A stretch of 64,000 nt of DNA from positions 31,611,287-31,675,286 of the forward strand of contig OZ023273.1 in the NCBI GenBank assembly GCA_964007475.1, given 5' to 3'. The notes under the pieces are model-generated. The model saw only the letters and a program-made list of their open reading frames with translations. It was not told where the DNA came from and did no database searches. Made by a program: the position numbers and the translations under genes. Source of the stretch: Hybos culiciformis. Its lineage: Eukaryota; Arthropoda; Insecta; Diptera; Hybotidae. Positions 1 to 11,636 of the stretch are shown here, in pieces. Within the stretch, counting starts at the first letter, position 1; each line of letters opens with the position of its first letter.

Positions 1-410
1 CAATATGCAAAGCCAATTGAAATCCTTTATAAACAGATATATTTTGATTGCATGAAATTAATTATTATATGATGCATGCATTCACAATTTTTTTGTTTTT
101 TATTTTAATTTTTTTTTTGGTTAACCCTTTAAATTAAATATTTCATGGCTCAATTACATTAATGAGACTTATTTAAAATAAGACACTTTATTTAATATAA
201 TGAGTTAAAATTTTTAATTGATCAGACCATAGGAACTAGAATTATATATATATATGGAAAAACACTTCTAGGAAAAATGTATTGAAATTGTTGTTGTGAA
301 TGAAAAAAAAAAAAACTAAAAAAAATTTTTTTTATTTGTCTAAAAAGGGTATATGTAAGCTTCAATTTATTAAAATATACAGCCGACTATATTATTTAAT
401 TGCTTACAAT

Positions 411-480
411 TAATGACTCGCTCATCGCGCCGTTATTCGAGCCGTTCTTCGCGCCGCGCCAATCACAGAAAATATGGCTC
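411..480. other. Short G+C-rich patch upstream of transposase remnant
   Basis: Repeated gcgcc/gagccg words make this patch stand out in otherwise A/T-dominated DNA. It lies about 60 bases before the first recognisable transposase codons. It could be the 5' part of the same transposon or part of its regulatory end. I see no convincing reading frame joining it to the transposase. Confidence 0.3.
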
Positions 481-540
481 TCGTTATTTTTAAATGCTAT
501 TTGAACATAACGGTAAATAAATCATGGAAATCTAAATTTT

Positions 541-1917
541 CTAAGTCAAAAATTAATTGTTTCGCGAAATCAAACTGGATGTAAGGCATTTATTATTGCA
601 ATGCCAAATTTTGTTGAAATTTTCAAATTTTATGTAGAAGAAAAAAAGGAGTTAAAGTACATCCTTACACATAATTTTTCGCAGGACTATCTAGAGACAG
701 ACTTATTTTTCAAAAATTAGGCAGCGGGGAGGAAGCAACGATAATCCAACTGCAAGTCAATTTGAAAATGCGTTCAAAAAATTGCTTGTTAGAAATGAAA
801 GCGAAGCTTCAATTTCAGCAACTTCTAAAGAATTAAATCCACCAAAAATTTTAACAGTGCCATATAGGCACAAATCATTAAATGTAGTAGTAAATAAAAA
901 TATAACTGATGAGTATTTCCTGGAACCAGGAGTGAAAAATATCTATATTGATAACTCATATTTTGATGCTATCAAATACATGACTGGTTGGAGTGAAAAT
1001 AAATTGATACAAAATTTAAAATGTGATACATGTAAGAACCTTATTGAACTTGAAGAAAAATATGAGTCATTATTTATTGCCAATAAAACCAAATTTCGTC
1101 TGAGAAATCCAAGGAAAGATTTTGTTAAATTAGCTAAGCAAATAGAACAAATTTTAGCTACCTTAAACCTTGTTCGCACTTCAATATTTTTCCGGATATT
1201 TCGAGTTTTCCGGAAACTTTGTGGATATTATCATACAAAAACTTTTTCCGGATATTTTAATTTCCAGTTATTTTTCCACTTAGCTAGTTCCTTTTAGCTA
1301 CTTTTTGATATATTTGGTACGGTTGGCACCGTTTATTTTGTGTCAAAATATCAAAAAAAGTGAAATTTAATTCTAAAATTATTTATGAACTTCAGATTTT
1401 TGAAAATTCATATCAAAAAAAATAAATTTATTTATATTTTTTCTAGAACCGTCAAATTTTTTCCACTTCTAAAGTGCGAACGGTAGTTTCAGAAAGTGGA
1501 AATTTCCACTTATTTATCCGGATAAATGTTGAAGTGCGAACAAGGTATTACGCTCAAAAAATGAGTTATTTCAAAAAAATATTTTTTTAAATTTCAAATT
1601 TTATTTTAAATAATTTAGATTTTGACAGAATTTTATTAACTTTTAAAAATCTTCCACGAATTTTAAATGATTCCGAGAATTATAAATTATTAGTTATCAA
1701 AGCCTTTATTAAAATTTATACGAATTTAAAATTATTTAATGAAGCTAAAATAAAAAATATTGAACTTCATAAAAATGATTCAAGACATCGTTATTTGAAG
1801 ATGTCTCATTTCAAAACGAATAATGTTAGATTTTTGTTCGTAATGTGTGTTTTATTTTCAAAGTTTTTTAATTTCTTACAAAAAAAAAATTTAAATTATT
1901 CTTCGCTAAGATTTTAA
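541..1917 (+). pseudogene. P-element/THAP9-type transposase, broken
   Basis: I see the C-terminal half of a P-element-superfamily transposase. This family cuts and pastes transposon DNA in the nucleus. Three pieces are readable. At 541-710 a frame ends in a QD.LE motif typical of the family. After a one-base shift in a T-run near 706-712 the frame continues with IRQRGGSNDNPTASQF, the expected neighbour of that motif, and runs through a YMTGW...LKC..CK segment. A third piece (about 1613-1917) ends in a lysine-rich tail (VIKAFIKIYTNLKLFNEAK) that looks like the family C-terminus. The 380-bp inverted-repeat element at 1167-1546 separates pieces two and three, and an intron-like acceptor (ttag) precedes the third piece. 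There is no start codon, no N-terminal THAP zinc finger and no transposon ends. The frameshift and insertion indicate a dead copy. The family call rests on motif recognition only. Confidence 0.72.
1167..1546. mobile_element. 380-bp MITE inserted in transposase remnant
   Basis: The terminal inverted repeats begin ACCTTGTTCGCACTTCAA at the left and are matched at the right by its reverse complement ending at 1546. The match extends to about 31 bases with two mismatches, into a TCCGGATA word. The interior has further inward-facing copies of CCGGATA, CCGGAAA and TTTCCAC. No coding capacity is visible. I could not fix a convincing target-site duplication (flanks end taa and begin att), so the superfamily is unassigned. 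It is a non-autonomous DNA transposon by structure. Confidence 0.75.
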
Positions 1918-3374
1918 GAGTCACAGTTTTATCGGCTAACTAGTCTTACTTGTATGAATAAAATTCAATAAAATATTGCGACGTACTTCCACCCTTTCTA
2001 TCCAAATTTTTTTTTTTTATTATTATTATTTTTTTTTTCATAGCTAATTAGAAAGTGTTTTTCCATAGTTCTAGTCCTAAGGATCAGACTTATAAAATGT
2101 GTAATAAAAAAATTTGTAAGTTCATATTATTATTGTTATATATAATACTTAATCTATTTATTCCAGTTTTATTCAGTGTTACAGTAACGTTAAGAAAATT
2201 ACAAAATTGAAAATTTCATTAGATTAATTAAATTTTAAAATATTATTAAAAATTGTTAAAAAAAAAATATAAAAATTAGTAGTTTGGAAGCTTCCGTTAA
2301 AGTTATAACATACTGTGAATATTTTCAGGACATTTTTAGGTAAATTATTCTGTATTGAATGGCTCTCATTAAAGCCAACAAAACTTTATATTCTCCTCAA
2401 AATTATCAAATCTTAATCTTGCGAGCAAATTAGATTACGTTTATTATATATTAGGAAACCTCTTTTATATATAATATAATATTCCATAATATAAAAAAAA
2501 ATTAAAATTTTTTCATCGTTTCTTTTATATAACCGAAATGTAAATTCCTTTTTCAAATCACTATATGGTTGGGAAATATAATTCTAATCTTGTACGAAAA
2601 AAAAAAATACAATAATAAATTAAAAAAAATAAAATAAAAAATAAAACAAGAATATTATTCCCAAATAAAATCTAATCTATGAAGCCCCAACAATTTCTGT
2701 TGTGGTTTACCAACTCGTCATTAAAATTTACGTTCAATTCTTTCATTAAATACACCGTTGTCGTAAAATAGTCATTATATGAACAAACCAAATAAAAAAA
2801 AACCTATTGTAGAGAAATAAATCTGAAAAGAGATTTCAATTTTATAGTACAAAACTAGTCCTTTGATTTTTAATTTTTTCTTTTTATAAATAAAGTTTTT
2901 CCGAAAGGTTTTTAATTTAAAAGCAAGAGGTAATCTAAAATTTGTATAGAAAAATTTCGATGAATCAATTGATAAGAAAAATTACTTAATCACACCAATA
3001 TTTTCATTATGAGTTAAATTAAAACCTTTTGTGTAGAACTGCATAACAGATTGAAATCGCTATTTACAACAAGATAGTATTTATATTCGAATACACTGAA
3101 TATGAAATATATGTGATTGGGGTTTTTTTTAAGGATTTTCAATATTTTTATGTTGCCACATAAAAACATATTTAAACTGTCTTCAAAAATAATTTTAATT
3201 TTTCTATACATTTATATATATTGAACTGTGTGACAAAAATACTGTCATAATTTGACCCATAAATTAATTGTCAGATTTGTCGTATAGTTAGCATGATATA
3301 ATGGTATAATAGGTTACTTATAGTCTAGTCTAGAATAAAAAATTAAATTTAATAAGTACACTGCTAGTATTTTA
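1918..3374. other. Intergenic, A+T-rich, no gene seen
   Basis: Only short open frames with low-complexity composition and homopolymer runs are present. No splice-flanked coding block, RNA gene or terminal inverted repeat was recognised. Confidence 0.6.
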
Positions 3375-3750
3375 AAACACACCGTACAGCAAATTTTATA
3401 ATTTTACATTTCTTAATACAGTGATATTACACAAAAATTAATTCTTAATGCAGATATCTTTTCATNNNNNNNNNNNNNNNNNNNNNNNNNNNNNNNNNNN
3501 NNNNNNNNNNNNNNNNNNNNNNNNNNNNNNNNNNNNNNNNNNNNNNNNNNNNNNNNNNNNNNNNNNNNNNNNNNNNNNNNNNNNNNNNNNNNNNNNNNNN
3601 NNNNNNNNNNNNNNNNNNNNNNNNNNNNNNNNNNNNNNNNNNNNNNNNNNNNNNNNNNNNNNNNNAAACACACCGTACAGCAAATTTTATAATTTTACAT
3701 TTCTTAATACAGTGATATTACACAAAAATTAATTCTTAATGCAGATATCT

Positions 3751-3756
<6 letters not shown>
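3375..3756. repeat. 91-bp direct duplicate flanking assembly gap
   Basis: The 91 bases at 3375-3465, ending ttttcat, recur exactly at 3666-3756 on the far side of the gap. The right copy then runs into the long AT microsatellite. Identical sequence on both sides of a fixed-size N run, next to a microsatellite, is the usual mark of an assembly break at a simple repeat rather than a biological duplication. Confidence 0.9.
3466..3665. other. Assembly gap, 200 N
   Basis: Exactly 200 unresolved bases, a conventional placeholder length, so the true size is unknown. Open frames reported across it are meaningless. Confidence 0.99.

Positions 3757-3840
<84 letters not shown>
3757..3840. repeat. AT dinucleotide microsatellite
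   Basis: About 42 uninterrupted AT units follow the right copy of the gap-flanking duplicate. It probably caused the assembly break. Confidence 0.97.
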
Positions 3841-3842
<2 letters not shown>

Positions 3843-3970
3843 ACATATCCTATTCCAGTTATTACACTTTCAGTGACACTGTATTCTGTAAACGGGGTTC
3901 AATTCTAAAGCAGAGAAAAAAAAAGGAATGAGATTGGGAAAAAAAGAAGAATTTACTTAATCCAGGTCTC

Positions 3971-4001
<31 letters not shown>

Positions 4002-5913
4002 TTTAACGTTTTGTTTGTGACTAAAAAGCAATAGCCATATCAAAGTATTAAATAAAAAAAAATTACAAAAAATTTAAATCTATCCAATGAACTTTACATA
4101 AAAAACCACAAATTGAAATGTCTCTACTGTGTTGCCACAAAAAAAAAAAAGTTTTATACTTTGAGTTCTTATTCTTTTTTCATATGCACAGAATTTTTCC
4201 CATAAACTTTCATTTATGGATACAAAATATAAAAAAAAAAAAAAAATACCTACAAATTTTAATTGTGAAAGAATTAGTACAGTGAGTAGCTAAAACGCAA
4301 ATTCAGTTTAAAATTTTTTATATATGGGTATAAAGATAGTGGAAAGAAATGTAATTTAGGCATTAAGGGCTTAACGATTAAAAACATCAATAACAGTTTT
4401 TTTTGTCAATTAATTTTTAATTTTTTCTTTCTTTTTGTAATTAAAATGAACTTCTCTGGGCTTAACAAAAATTTATTGAAGATAGGTTCATTTATTTATT
4501 CGTTTTTTTTTTGTATCTTTTATAATTAAAAAAAATGGGATGGGTTTGTTTATTTTGTTAATTTTTACAGTTTTTGCTTATTAGCAAATATTTACATAAA
4601 TTATTAAAAATGTTATGATTGATTTATAAATGTTTCATTCACGAACTTATGGTGTTCTTATTTGATTGAAACTTTAAAATTAATTTAAAGATGATTTAAC
4701 ACACATAGAGTTTTCCATGCTTTGTGACAGAATTATTGGAATGATTTTAAAATTTTCTCAATAAAAAAATCGTTTTTTTTAAAGTGATTATTTTTCTTTG
4801 AAAATATAATTTCAATATTCATAACTCATTTTGTAATCTTTTTGCCTACACTTTATTTGACATCATTGGTCAATTGACAAGTAACAATTTTTTAACTGTA
4901 TATGACTATAATAGTAACTAATATTTCTTTTATGGTAATTCATTTATAAATTGACAAGACTGTCTGTGTGTAAAGCACAATTAAAAACATGTATAATTGG
5001 CAATAAACATTGATTGAAATTTTTTGTAGCTTAAGAAATTTATTTTTCATTTGAAATATATACCTACAACATAAAATAATATTTTCCTATTTTCACATTA
5101 AAAAAAAAAAGAAACTACTTATATCTTTAAACAGAAAATGTTTATAGTTAAGATTTAGCGGGAAACAATAAAAATATTGAGAAAATCGAACAAAAATATT
5201 AAACTTTAGTAAAAACTATAGTACATTACACTATACAGTACAGTACATAGTTTCTTAAACATATAAATCGAATAATTTAAATAAATTAATGATTTTGTTT
5301 TTTCTGAAATATGATGTGTAAATTTTTGTTTTTTCTTTTTGTATTTTTATGTATTAATTTTAATTTTCGAACAAGAAGTGTTTGATGATTTCATAAACAA
5401 ATTTTTTATTAGAATAATAAATTTTTGAAATTAATTCTTTTTTTACTTTGTACTCGAATAAATTTAATAAAAAAAACTGTGTAGTTATGGTATACATAAT
5501 TTCAAATTTTTATGTTGAAATTTTCATAAATACATAATTAGCATAAAATATCCAAGCTTTAGCTCTTTCCTTTTTTTTTTTTTTTTTCATTTTTTTTATA
5601 TTATTTTATAGGGAAAAAAGTTCTAATTATATCTAGTATTATTATGATAATCTCATCTTGTGTATTTTGGATGTGTAATTAATTCATAAAATATTATTTT
5701 AACCTCGATTCCTTTAAAATTTAGAATGTATCAAACGTCAAATGTTTTTAATAAATATATTTAGTATATTTCAATTAAAATTATTATTAAGTTTTATGAA
5801 ATAAACGAATCACTAGGACTGGAACATCCTTAGAACTAAAATGAAATTTTGGTAAAAAAATAAATTATAATTCAAATTTTTTAGTATGATTAAAATCAAA
5901 ACAAAACTTAACG
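3841..5913. other. Intergenic, A+T-rich, no gene seen
   Basis: A TTA trinucleotide run near 3975-4003 and several poly-A/poly-T tracts are present. No coding block, RNA gene or transposon end was recognised. Confidence 0.6.
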
Positions 5914-5921
5914 TTATATAG

Positions 5922-6345
5922 CAGGGGTGGCCAGCTATACTAACTTTAGGAGCCACATTTATGAATTAATATTTTAAAGAGCCATTTATAATTTGTATTA
6001 TACATATAATAGGATTAATCTAATTTCAAAGTGAATCAGTTAAAATTTTTAATTTAAACGGAAAATATTTTTGGGTAAATTAGTAGAAGTTAAATAGTTT
6101 TTTTTTTTTCAAATTTAACTGTTCATGTAATTTTAAAGTGAAGCAGTTTAAAGTTAAACTTTTTGCTGGTGTAAATTAGTAGGCGTTTTAAATTTCGTTT
6201 AGTTAAGCTGTGGTTAAATTTGTCAAAATTAAAATTTGCTAAAAAATACGTAATATGTAAACGAGAATAGAAAGTTTTCTTATAGGGATTATTACAAAAT
6301 GTGCATAAGAGCCATTCCAATCGAGCCACGTAATGGCCACCTATG
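5922..6345. mobile_element. hAT-like MITE, 424 bp
   Basis: The left end is CAGGGGTGGCCA and the right end is TGGCCACCTATG, its imperfect reverse complement. Both sides carry an exact 8-bp target duplication TTATATAG (5914-5921 and 6346-6353). An 8-bp duplication with CAGGG-type ends is the hAT superfamily signature. The interior has repeated gagccat words and no transposase. The open frame at 6123-6422 on the minus strand crosses the element end and is not a gene. Confidence 0.88.
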
Positions 6346-6353
6346 TTATATAG

Positions 6354-6972
6354 TATACATACATATAAAAACCTTGTGAAAGCTTGTACATGTGTAATAC
6401 AATTACAATACATGTAATTCATATTTAAAAAAAGGACAACAAAAACTTATGAAAAAGGTCACTTTTTGTTCTAGATTCTACTTCGAAAAAAGAAAATCCT
6501 AATTTTGGTTCATAAGTTCATATTCAACTTAAACAACTAATTTGAATGGCGTCTAAGATTAATTTATAGTTAATTTTTCATTCTAATCTAATGCTAATGG
6601 TTATAGTTTTTCTTATTTCAAAAAGTATCTAAAAACATAATAACATTTTATATATGCTTAAATGTCCATAATGATGCATATAAAACTTTTCAAATTAGAT
6701 CCATGGCAAAAAAAAAAAATATATAATGAAAAAAAAAGATCTACAACATCAGGAGCAGCTGTAGATTACTTGTATGTTTAACTTTTTCTATCTAAAATAG
6801 TTTATACGAGAAGATTATCCATCATGGACAAAAAAAAAAATATGATAATACTTGTAAAACATTCCGCAAAATTTTACCCGAGGGAGTACATTATCATCAA
6901 ATTTTCAAATGAAAGGAACAAAAAAGGTTTTTTCAATCATAAACCATAAGCTTTCAGTATTACTATATATAA
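6354..6972. other. Intergenic, A+T-rich, no gene seen
   Basis: This is the spacer between two hAT-like MITEs. I see nothing beyond homopolymers. Confidence 0.55.
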
Positions 6973-7399
6973 CATGGATGGCCAAACTTTCAACCAGTAC
7001 GAGCGAGCTGGTTTTGAAAATTTTTTGGCGGCTCTAAAAGTAAAAATATGAAGCCAAAAATAATTTTAAATTGAAAATAAAAACAGATACCAATTAACAA
7101 ACACAAACATTTTAGCTTTATTAAAGCAAACAATAAGCTTATTTTCTCTATAGTTCATAAATTTGAACTATTTATTTTACTCAGAGAACACGCTAGAAAC
7201 TTGACATTGCATATTTTCAACAAGCTTAACATTATTTGGCTCATAGCTCATGGCTCATTAAATGAACTTGTTCATGCCTTATTTGCGCTTATTTGTTATG
7301 TTATCACTAACCAACCAGTTTTTATGAAGTTTAAACATTTCTGATAAGAAAAATACATGCGGGCGATTAGAAATGGATACGCAGTCTTGGCCACCCATG
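6973..7399. mobile_element. hAT-like MITE, 427 bp, older copy
   Basis: The left end CATGGATGGCCAAAC and right end TTGGCCACCCATG are inverted repeats of the same general type as the element at 5922. The flanking 8-mers atatataa and cagtataa match at 6 of 8 positions, consistent with a decayed target duplication. It is about the same length as the 5922 element, and the interior has gctcatggctc words and no transposase. Confidence 0.72.
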
Positions 7400-8890
7400 C
7401 AGTATAACAACTGGTAAACTTTACACTACAGTATTCTAATATTCGTAATGTATATAGAACAATCTACAGTCTACACATATTTACCTATAATTTATAACAA
7501 AAAATTAGCAAATTTATAAAATTTAAGTTGTATTGGAGCAGAAGGAAAAACTTTTATTATGTGAAATCAAAGTAACATTTATTTCAACAAAATGTCATTA
7601 TGAATTTCAATTCTAACGAAAAAATAATACAAAAACGAAAAAAAAAATAATTAAAGACCTTTCAAAAACAATTTTTAGGCAAACAAGACAATGATTCATA
7701 ATAATAAAATAATTAATTAGATACTTATGTCCGTCGTTAAACATAGAGTACAACATGATTATATATTTTCTATGCGTAGTACATCCACGTATAGTTTTGG
7801 CGGTTAATTTAATATGACTTCTATTATTTTCTATTATAGTCTAACTTCATGTTTGAAAAAGATTAATTCCTGTTTGGTCAAAAAAATATCAATGCCATGT
7901 ATTTCATAATTTCATAAGTAGATTTAAAATTGCTGAAGATAAATCGGAAGAAGTCTGCTGACTTTAAATTAAAAACAAATACGGTTTTTTTAAATTTTAA
8001 AATTAAATCTTTTACATTATGTTTATAATTATTATGTACATACATATATGATGAATGCGTTTTATATAATAAAAAAAAAAGAATTCTTCTTAATGGCTTA
8101 ATATATAGAGAGGGCCAAGCATTTAAAATAGTTTAATATATGTATATTATAAAAAGGGTCAGTTAACTTTTCACTTTTCCGTAAAAACAAAACATTCTTA
8201 GATTATTATGTAATATTTTGAATAGGGTATAGAAAGAATTATCCTTAAAAATTTTATATGAAACTTGTTGAATTTTACATGATAATAATAATAGTTATAG
8301 TTGAAATTTTCCCTTTTTTCTTGTTTTTAAATAATCTCATATATACTTAAATTTTATAACATGAGTATGTAATACATAAATGTATAATTTACAATAATAT
8401 ATATATATAATCTTCCTCACTTAATATTTTATCTTTCCTTTTTAAAAATGTGGTAAATTACCCAAAAAAAAATTTAAATAACCGGAAATGCGAAGTTATT
8501 TTCAAATTTTATATTAAATAAAATTTTAATTTCAATATGAGAAGGAATAATACAAGCAATTATTATTTGCATGAATGAAAAATATAGAACGCATAGTACC
8601 GATTTAGGATACTTTAGTTTTAATGTACCTCGGTCACAATCAGGTTCTAAAGATATTTTCTAGAGTCCCTTTATTATCACTATATCAATATAATTTAATC
8701 ATATTCATAAATACATCAATTTTTATCGAAATCCAAACCCTAATTCTAGTCCTTGAAGTCAAACAATTTTTTTAAGTTCTAATTTCTAATCGACATCTTA
8801 TGCACTCCCACATAAGTTATATTAATCCGAATTCATTTAAAATTTCATGAAATTTAAAAATTTTAAAAATTTTATATGAAAATTATTCAG
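7400..8890. other. Intergenic, A+T-rich, no gene seen
   Basis: Scattered short open frames and poly-A tracts only. Confidence 0.55.
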
Positions 8891-9322
8891 ACCCTTATAA
8901 GCTATTTCTATTTACCTAATAAATCCCACAAAAATTCCGATATTTGAGTTGCCGTTTCCATTACATTAAGTGGAATACGAAGTGGAATATATTGACTTTT
9001 ACAAAATAAAAAAATTGAATAATTTTTTTTTATTATCTTTTGATATAAAAAAAAATTTAATTAGGTTTTTTTATTTATTTTTTTGTCACTTTGACAAAAA
9101 AAATTCTGACCAACCAAAAAATAATTTAAAAAAGCACTTTTTTTCATAAATTATGTACTTTTTTTGATAAATTTGGAATCCGAACTCTAATTTAAGTGGA
9201 ATATGAAAAAGGGAAATAGAAATACCGGAATTTATTATTATATGGGAATTTACCTGAAATATTCCGGAAAACTGAATATCCCACAAATATTCCACTAATG
9301 GAAATAGGTTATTAGATGGTTG
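8891..9322. repeat. Possible degenerate palindromic element
   Basis: Words such as CTATTTCTATT at the left and the reverse complement of CTATTTCCATT at the right face each other. The interior has several opposed copies of tggaata, ccggaat and cccacaaa. This resembles a decayed fold-back or MITE and shares vocabulary (CCGG, TTTCCAC) with the element at 1167. The ends are not sharply defined and no target duplication was found. Confidence 0.35.
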
Positions 9323-10848
9323 AGAACCTCTAACTCCGGTATTCAAAAGTTAAAATAATTTTAGTGGCATGATTTGGAATATTATCCTATGAAATATTAG
9401 CCTCGATTACTGAATTGAGTTTGGGGGCATGACAATATTTTTGTGAGATAAAAAAATCATCTGTTCAATTGATTTTTAATTCTAGTCTCCCATGTATCAC
9501 GATGTTTTTATTTTATTTTATATAATATATACATTATTACAAGAAGAAGTCTCGCTATGATCCTTAGAAATTGCGAAGAAGCAGTATATATACTGATTTT
9601 TTTTTTGTAACAATAACACAATACAAACATTATTGATTTCAGAAAAAAAAAATTTGTTTTACAAAAATACTTAGATTTTTATTTTCTACTTTCTGGATAC
9701 ACAGAGGAGACACTATAAAAAAAAAGAAGTTTGAAGTGCTTTGTGTTTAATAATAAAAAAAAAGAATATTTTCTCTCTTACAATTTTATTTCAATTTTAT
9801 TTTATTTTTTTTATTTTTCCTTTTATATTTAAACATGTGAAGCGATTGTACTTATGCGCTCCTAGGCATAAGTACTTTAAATTGGAAGTATTAAAACAAC
9901 AGACAAAATTTGTCGTAAAAACTGTATGTACAAAAAAAAAAGTGTAAGTTTTCAATTGACTTCTTGTTTCACAAATTGAGTATTTCTGTTTCGTTTCAGA
10001 TTTTTCAGAAGCACCTGAAAAATTTCAAATATTTAAAGTTTTTTATATGCACAACATGTATAAAATAGTAGAAATAAAAATAAAAACTAATAGAATAAAT
10101 GTTTCTAAAACTGTTTGCTAAATGAAATTTTCTGATTATTTTTTTTTATTGTAAATTGCAATATAAAATAAACATAAAAAAAAATATCCAAGTCATATGT
10201 GAGTATGTTAAGGATATTGAAATCTTGGATCGAAAAGGTTAAAGTAACTTGAAGTTTGTGCCATTATTAAATACAACAAAGGACGAAAATATGAGTTTTA
10301 AAGAAACTTTTTATGACATTTCTGATTAATTTCAAAATAATTTGGTAAATACCCCGAAGAGAACTTGCATTTCATATATTTTAGTACTAAAGTTCTATGA
10401 AAAAATCTTTATTTGCTGTATGTAGTAAAACGATTAAAATGGAAAATAATTTTTCTCAAATTTTCAAGGTATAATGTAGATATAATATAAGGATATAAAA
10501 TATAGTTAATGTAATTGAAATAAGTAATATGTAGTTTCTTTCTCAGTTGGTTACAAAATAATTATATAAATAATTACAAACCATTCTTTGTCAAAATTCA
10601 TATGCAAATATATTTAAAATCACATTTTAAAACTTTAAAAGCTTTAAATTAAACGTAGGTACATATTTGTATAAATTGTTCTTCATTTAAAATAAAAAAA
10701 AAAATTGTATAACTTATATTATGTGACAAACAAAATACAATGCATAATATATGTAGCACGGGTTGATTTTATAAAGAGTTTAGGACTTTATGCAGTTTAA
10801 TGAAGACGGAGCATAGTTTTATAGTTACAGGTCTATGATTGATTTGTG
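9323..10848. other. Intergenic, A+T-rich, no gene seen
   Basis: No gene or repeat recognised. The frame at 9741-9947 is low-complexity and lacks splice or homology support. Confidence 0.55.
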
Positions 10849-11636
10849 CACAGAAAAAAATTTGCTCGTACTCATTACGTCAAAAAAGTTCGTTAATGAC
10901 ATTCTCGTTAAGATAACGAAAAATAATGAATAATTACGTTTTTGTAACGTAAATTTCGTTTATTTTCTTATTACGAACATTTTTTTCATTTTTAGTACTC
11001 GTTAAAAAAGTTCGTTATCGTTAAATATGGGAAACAAAAATTTCAATCCATACAGAACTTATATTTTCCATTTTACACATTGCCGTAAATTTAGTTCATA
11101 GCTCAGTGGTAGAGTTGTGGATTGCAATGTTTAGGACAGTGGTTCGAAGCCACAAGCGGGCATAAAAAAATTATTAAAAAAAAATTAAATAAAAAAATTA
11201 AAAAAATAAATAAAAAAAATAGAAACATAAATAAAAAAAATTAATAAATAAAAAAAATAAATAAAATAAAAAAAAAAATAAATAAATAAAAAAAAATAAA
11301 AAAAATAAAACAAAAATAAAAAAACATAAAAAAAAATTAAAAAAAAAATAAAAAAAAAATAAGAAAAAAATAAAAAAAAATAAATAAAAAAATAAAAAAG
11401 AAATAAATAAAAAATTAATTAATAAAAAAAAAAATTTAGTCTAGTAAATTTTTTCTTTCGTATTTGCGGTGTTTTTGCTGAAGAATTTGAAAGGTTTTTG
11501 GTTTTGGGGTATAACGAACTTTTTTAACGAACTACGAGCTTTTTTCAACGAAATGTTCGTTGTAGCCAAAATAACGAATTTTTCGTTAATTTTAACGAAT
11601 TATTTAGTTATTAGTACGAGCAAATTTTTTTCTGTG
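10849..11636. mobile_element. Inverted-repeat DNA transposon hosting a SINE
   Basis: The ends begin CACAGAAAAAAATTTGCTC and are matched by the reverse complement at the right end (terminal TTCTGTG). The two halves continue as imperfect inverted repeats rich in taacgaa and ttcgtta words for about 150 bases. No transposase is present. Removing the SINE at 11096-11440 leaves roughly 440 bp, a normal MITE size. No clear target duplication was seen (tgtg and tgtt flank it). CACTG/CACAG-type ends suggest hAT or a related group, but that assignment is tentative. Confidence 0.75.
11096..11440 (+). mobile_element. tRNA-derived SINE nested in MITE
   Basis: A tRNA-like head carries an A box TAGCTCAGTGGTAGAG (11099-11114) and a B box GGTTCGAAGCC (11141-11151), the internal RNA polymerase III promoter. 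Next comes a long A-rich tail of TAAA/AAAT runs (about 11164-11430). A 9-bp direct repeat AAATTTAGT lies at 11087-11095, just before the head, and at 11432-11440, after the tail; this is the target duplication expected of LINE-mediated insertion. The T-stem has four good pairs, the acceptor stem does not close and the anticodon arm is poor, so I call it a SINE and not a working tRNA gene. Confidence 0.75.

Noticed and set aside
3413..3732. Open reading frames crossing the N gap
   Set aside because: They consist of unknown residues and have no evidential value.
6123..6422. Minus-strand 99-codon protein
   Set aside because: It spans the end of a defined MITE and its target duplication. No domain or splice support.
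11099..11160. Functional tRNA gene
   Set aside because: A and B boxes are present, but the acceptor stem does not close and the anticodon arm is poor. The A-rich tail and 9-bp target duplication indicate a SINE.
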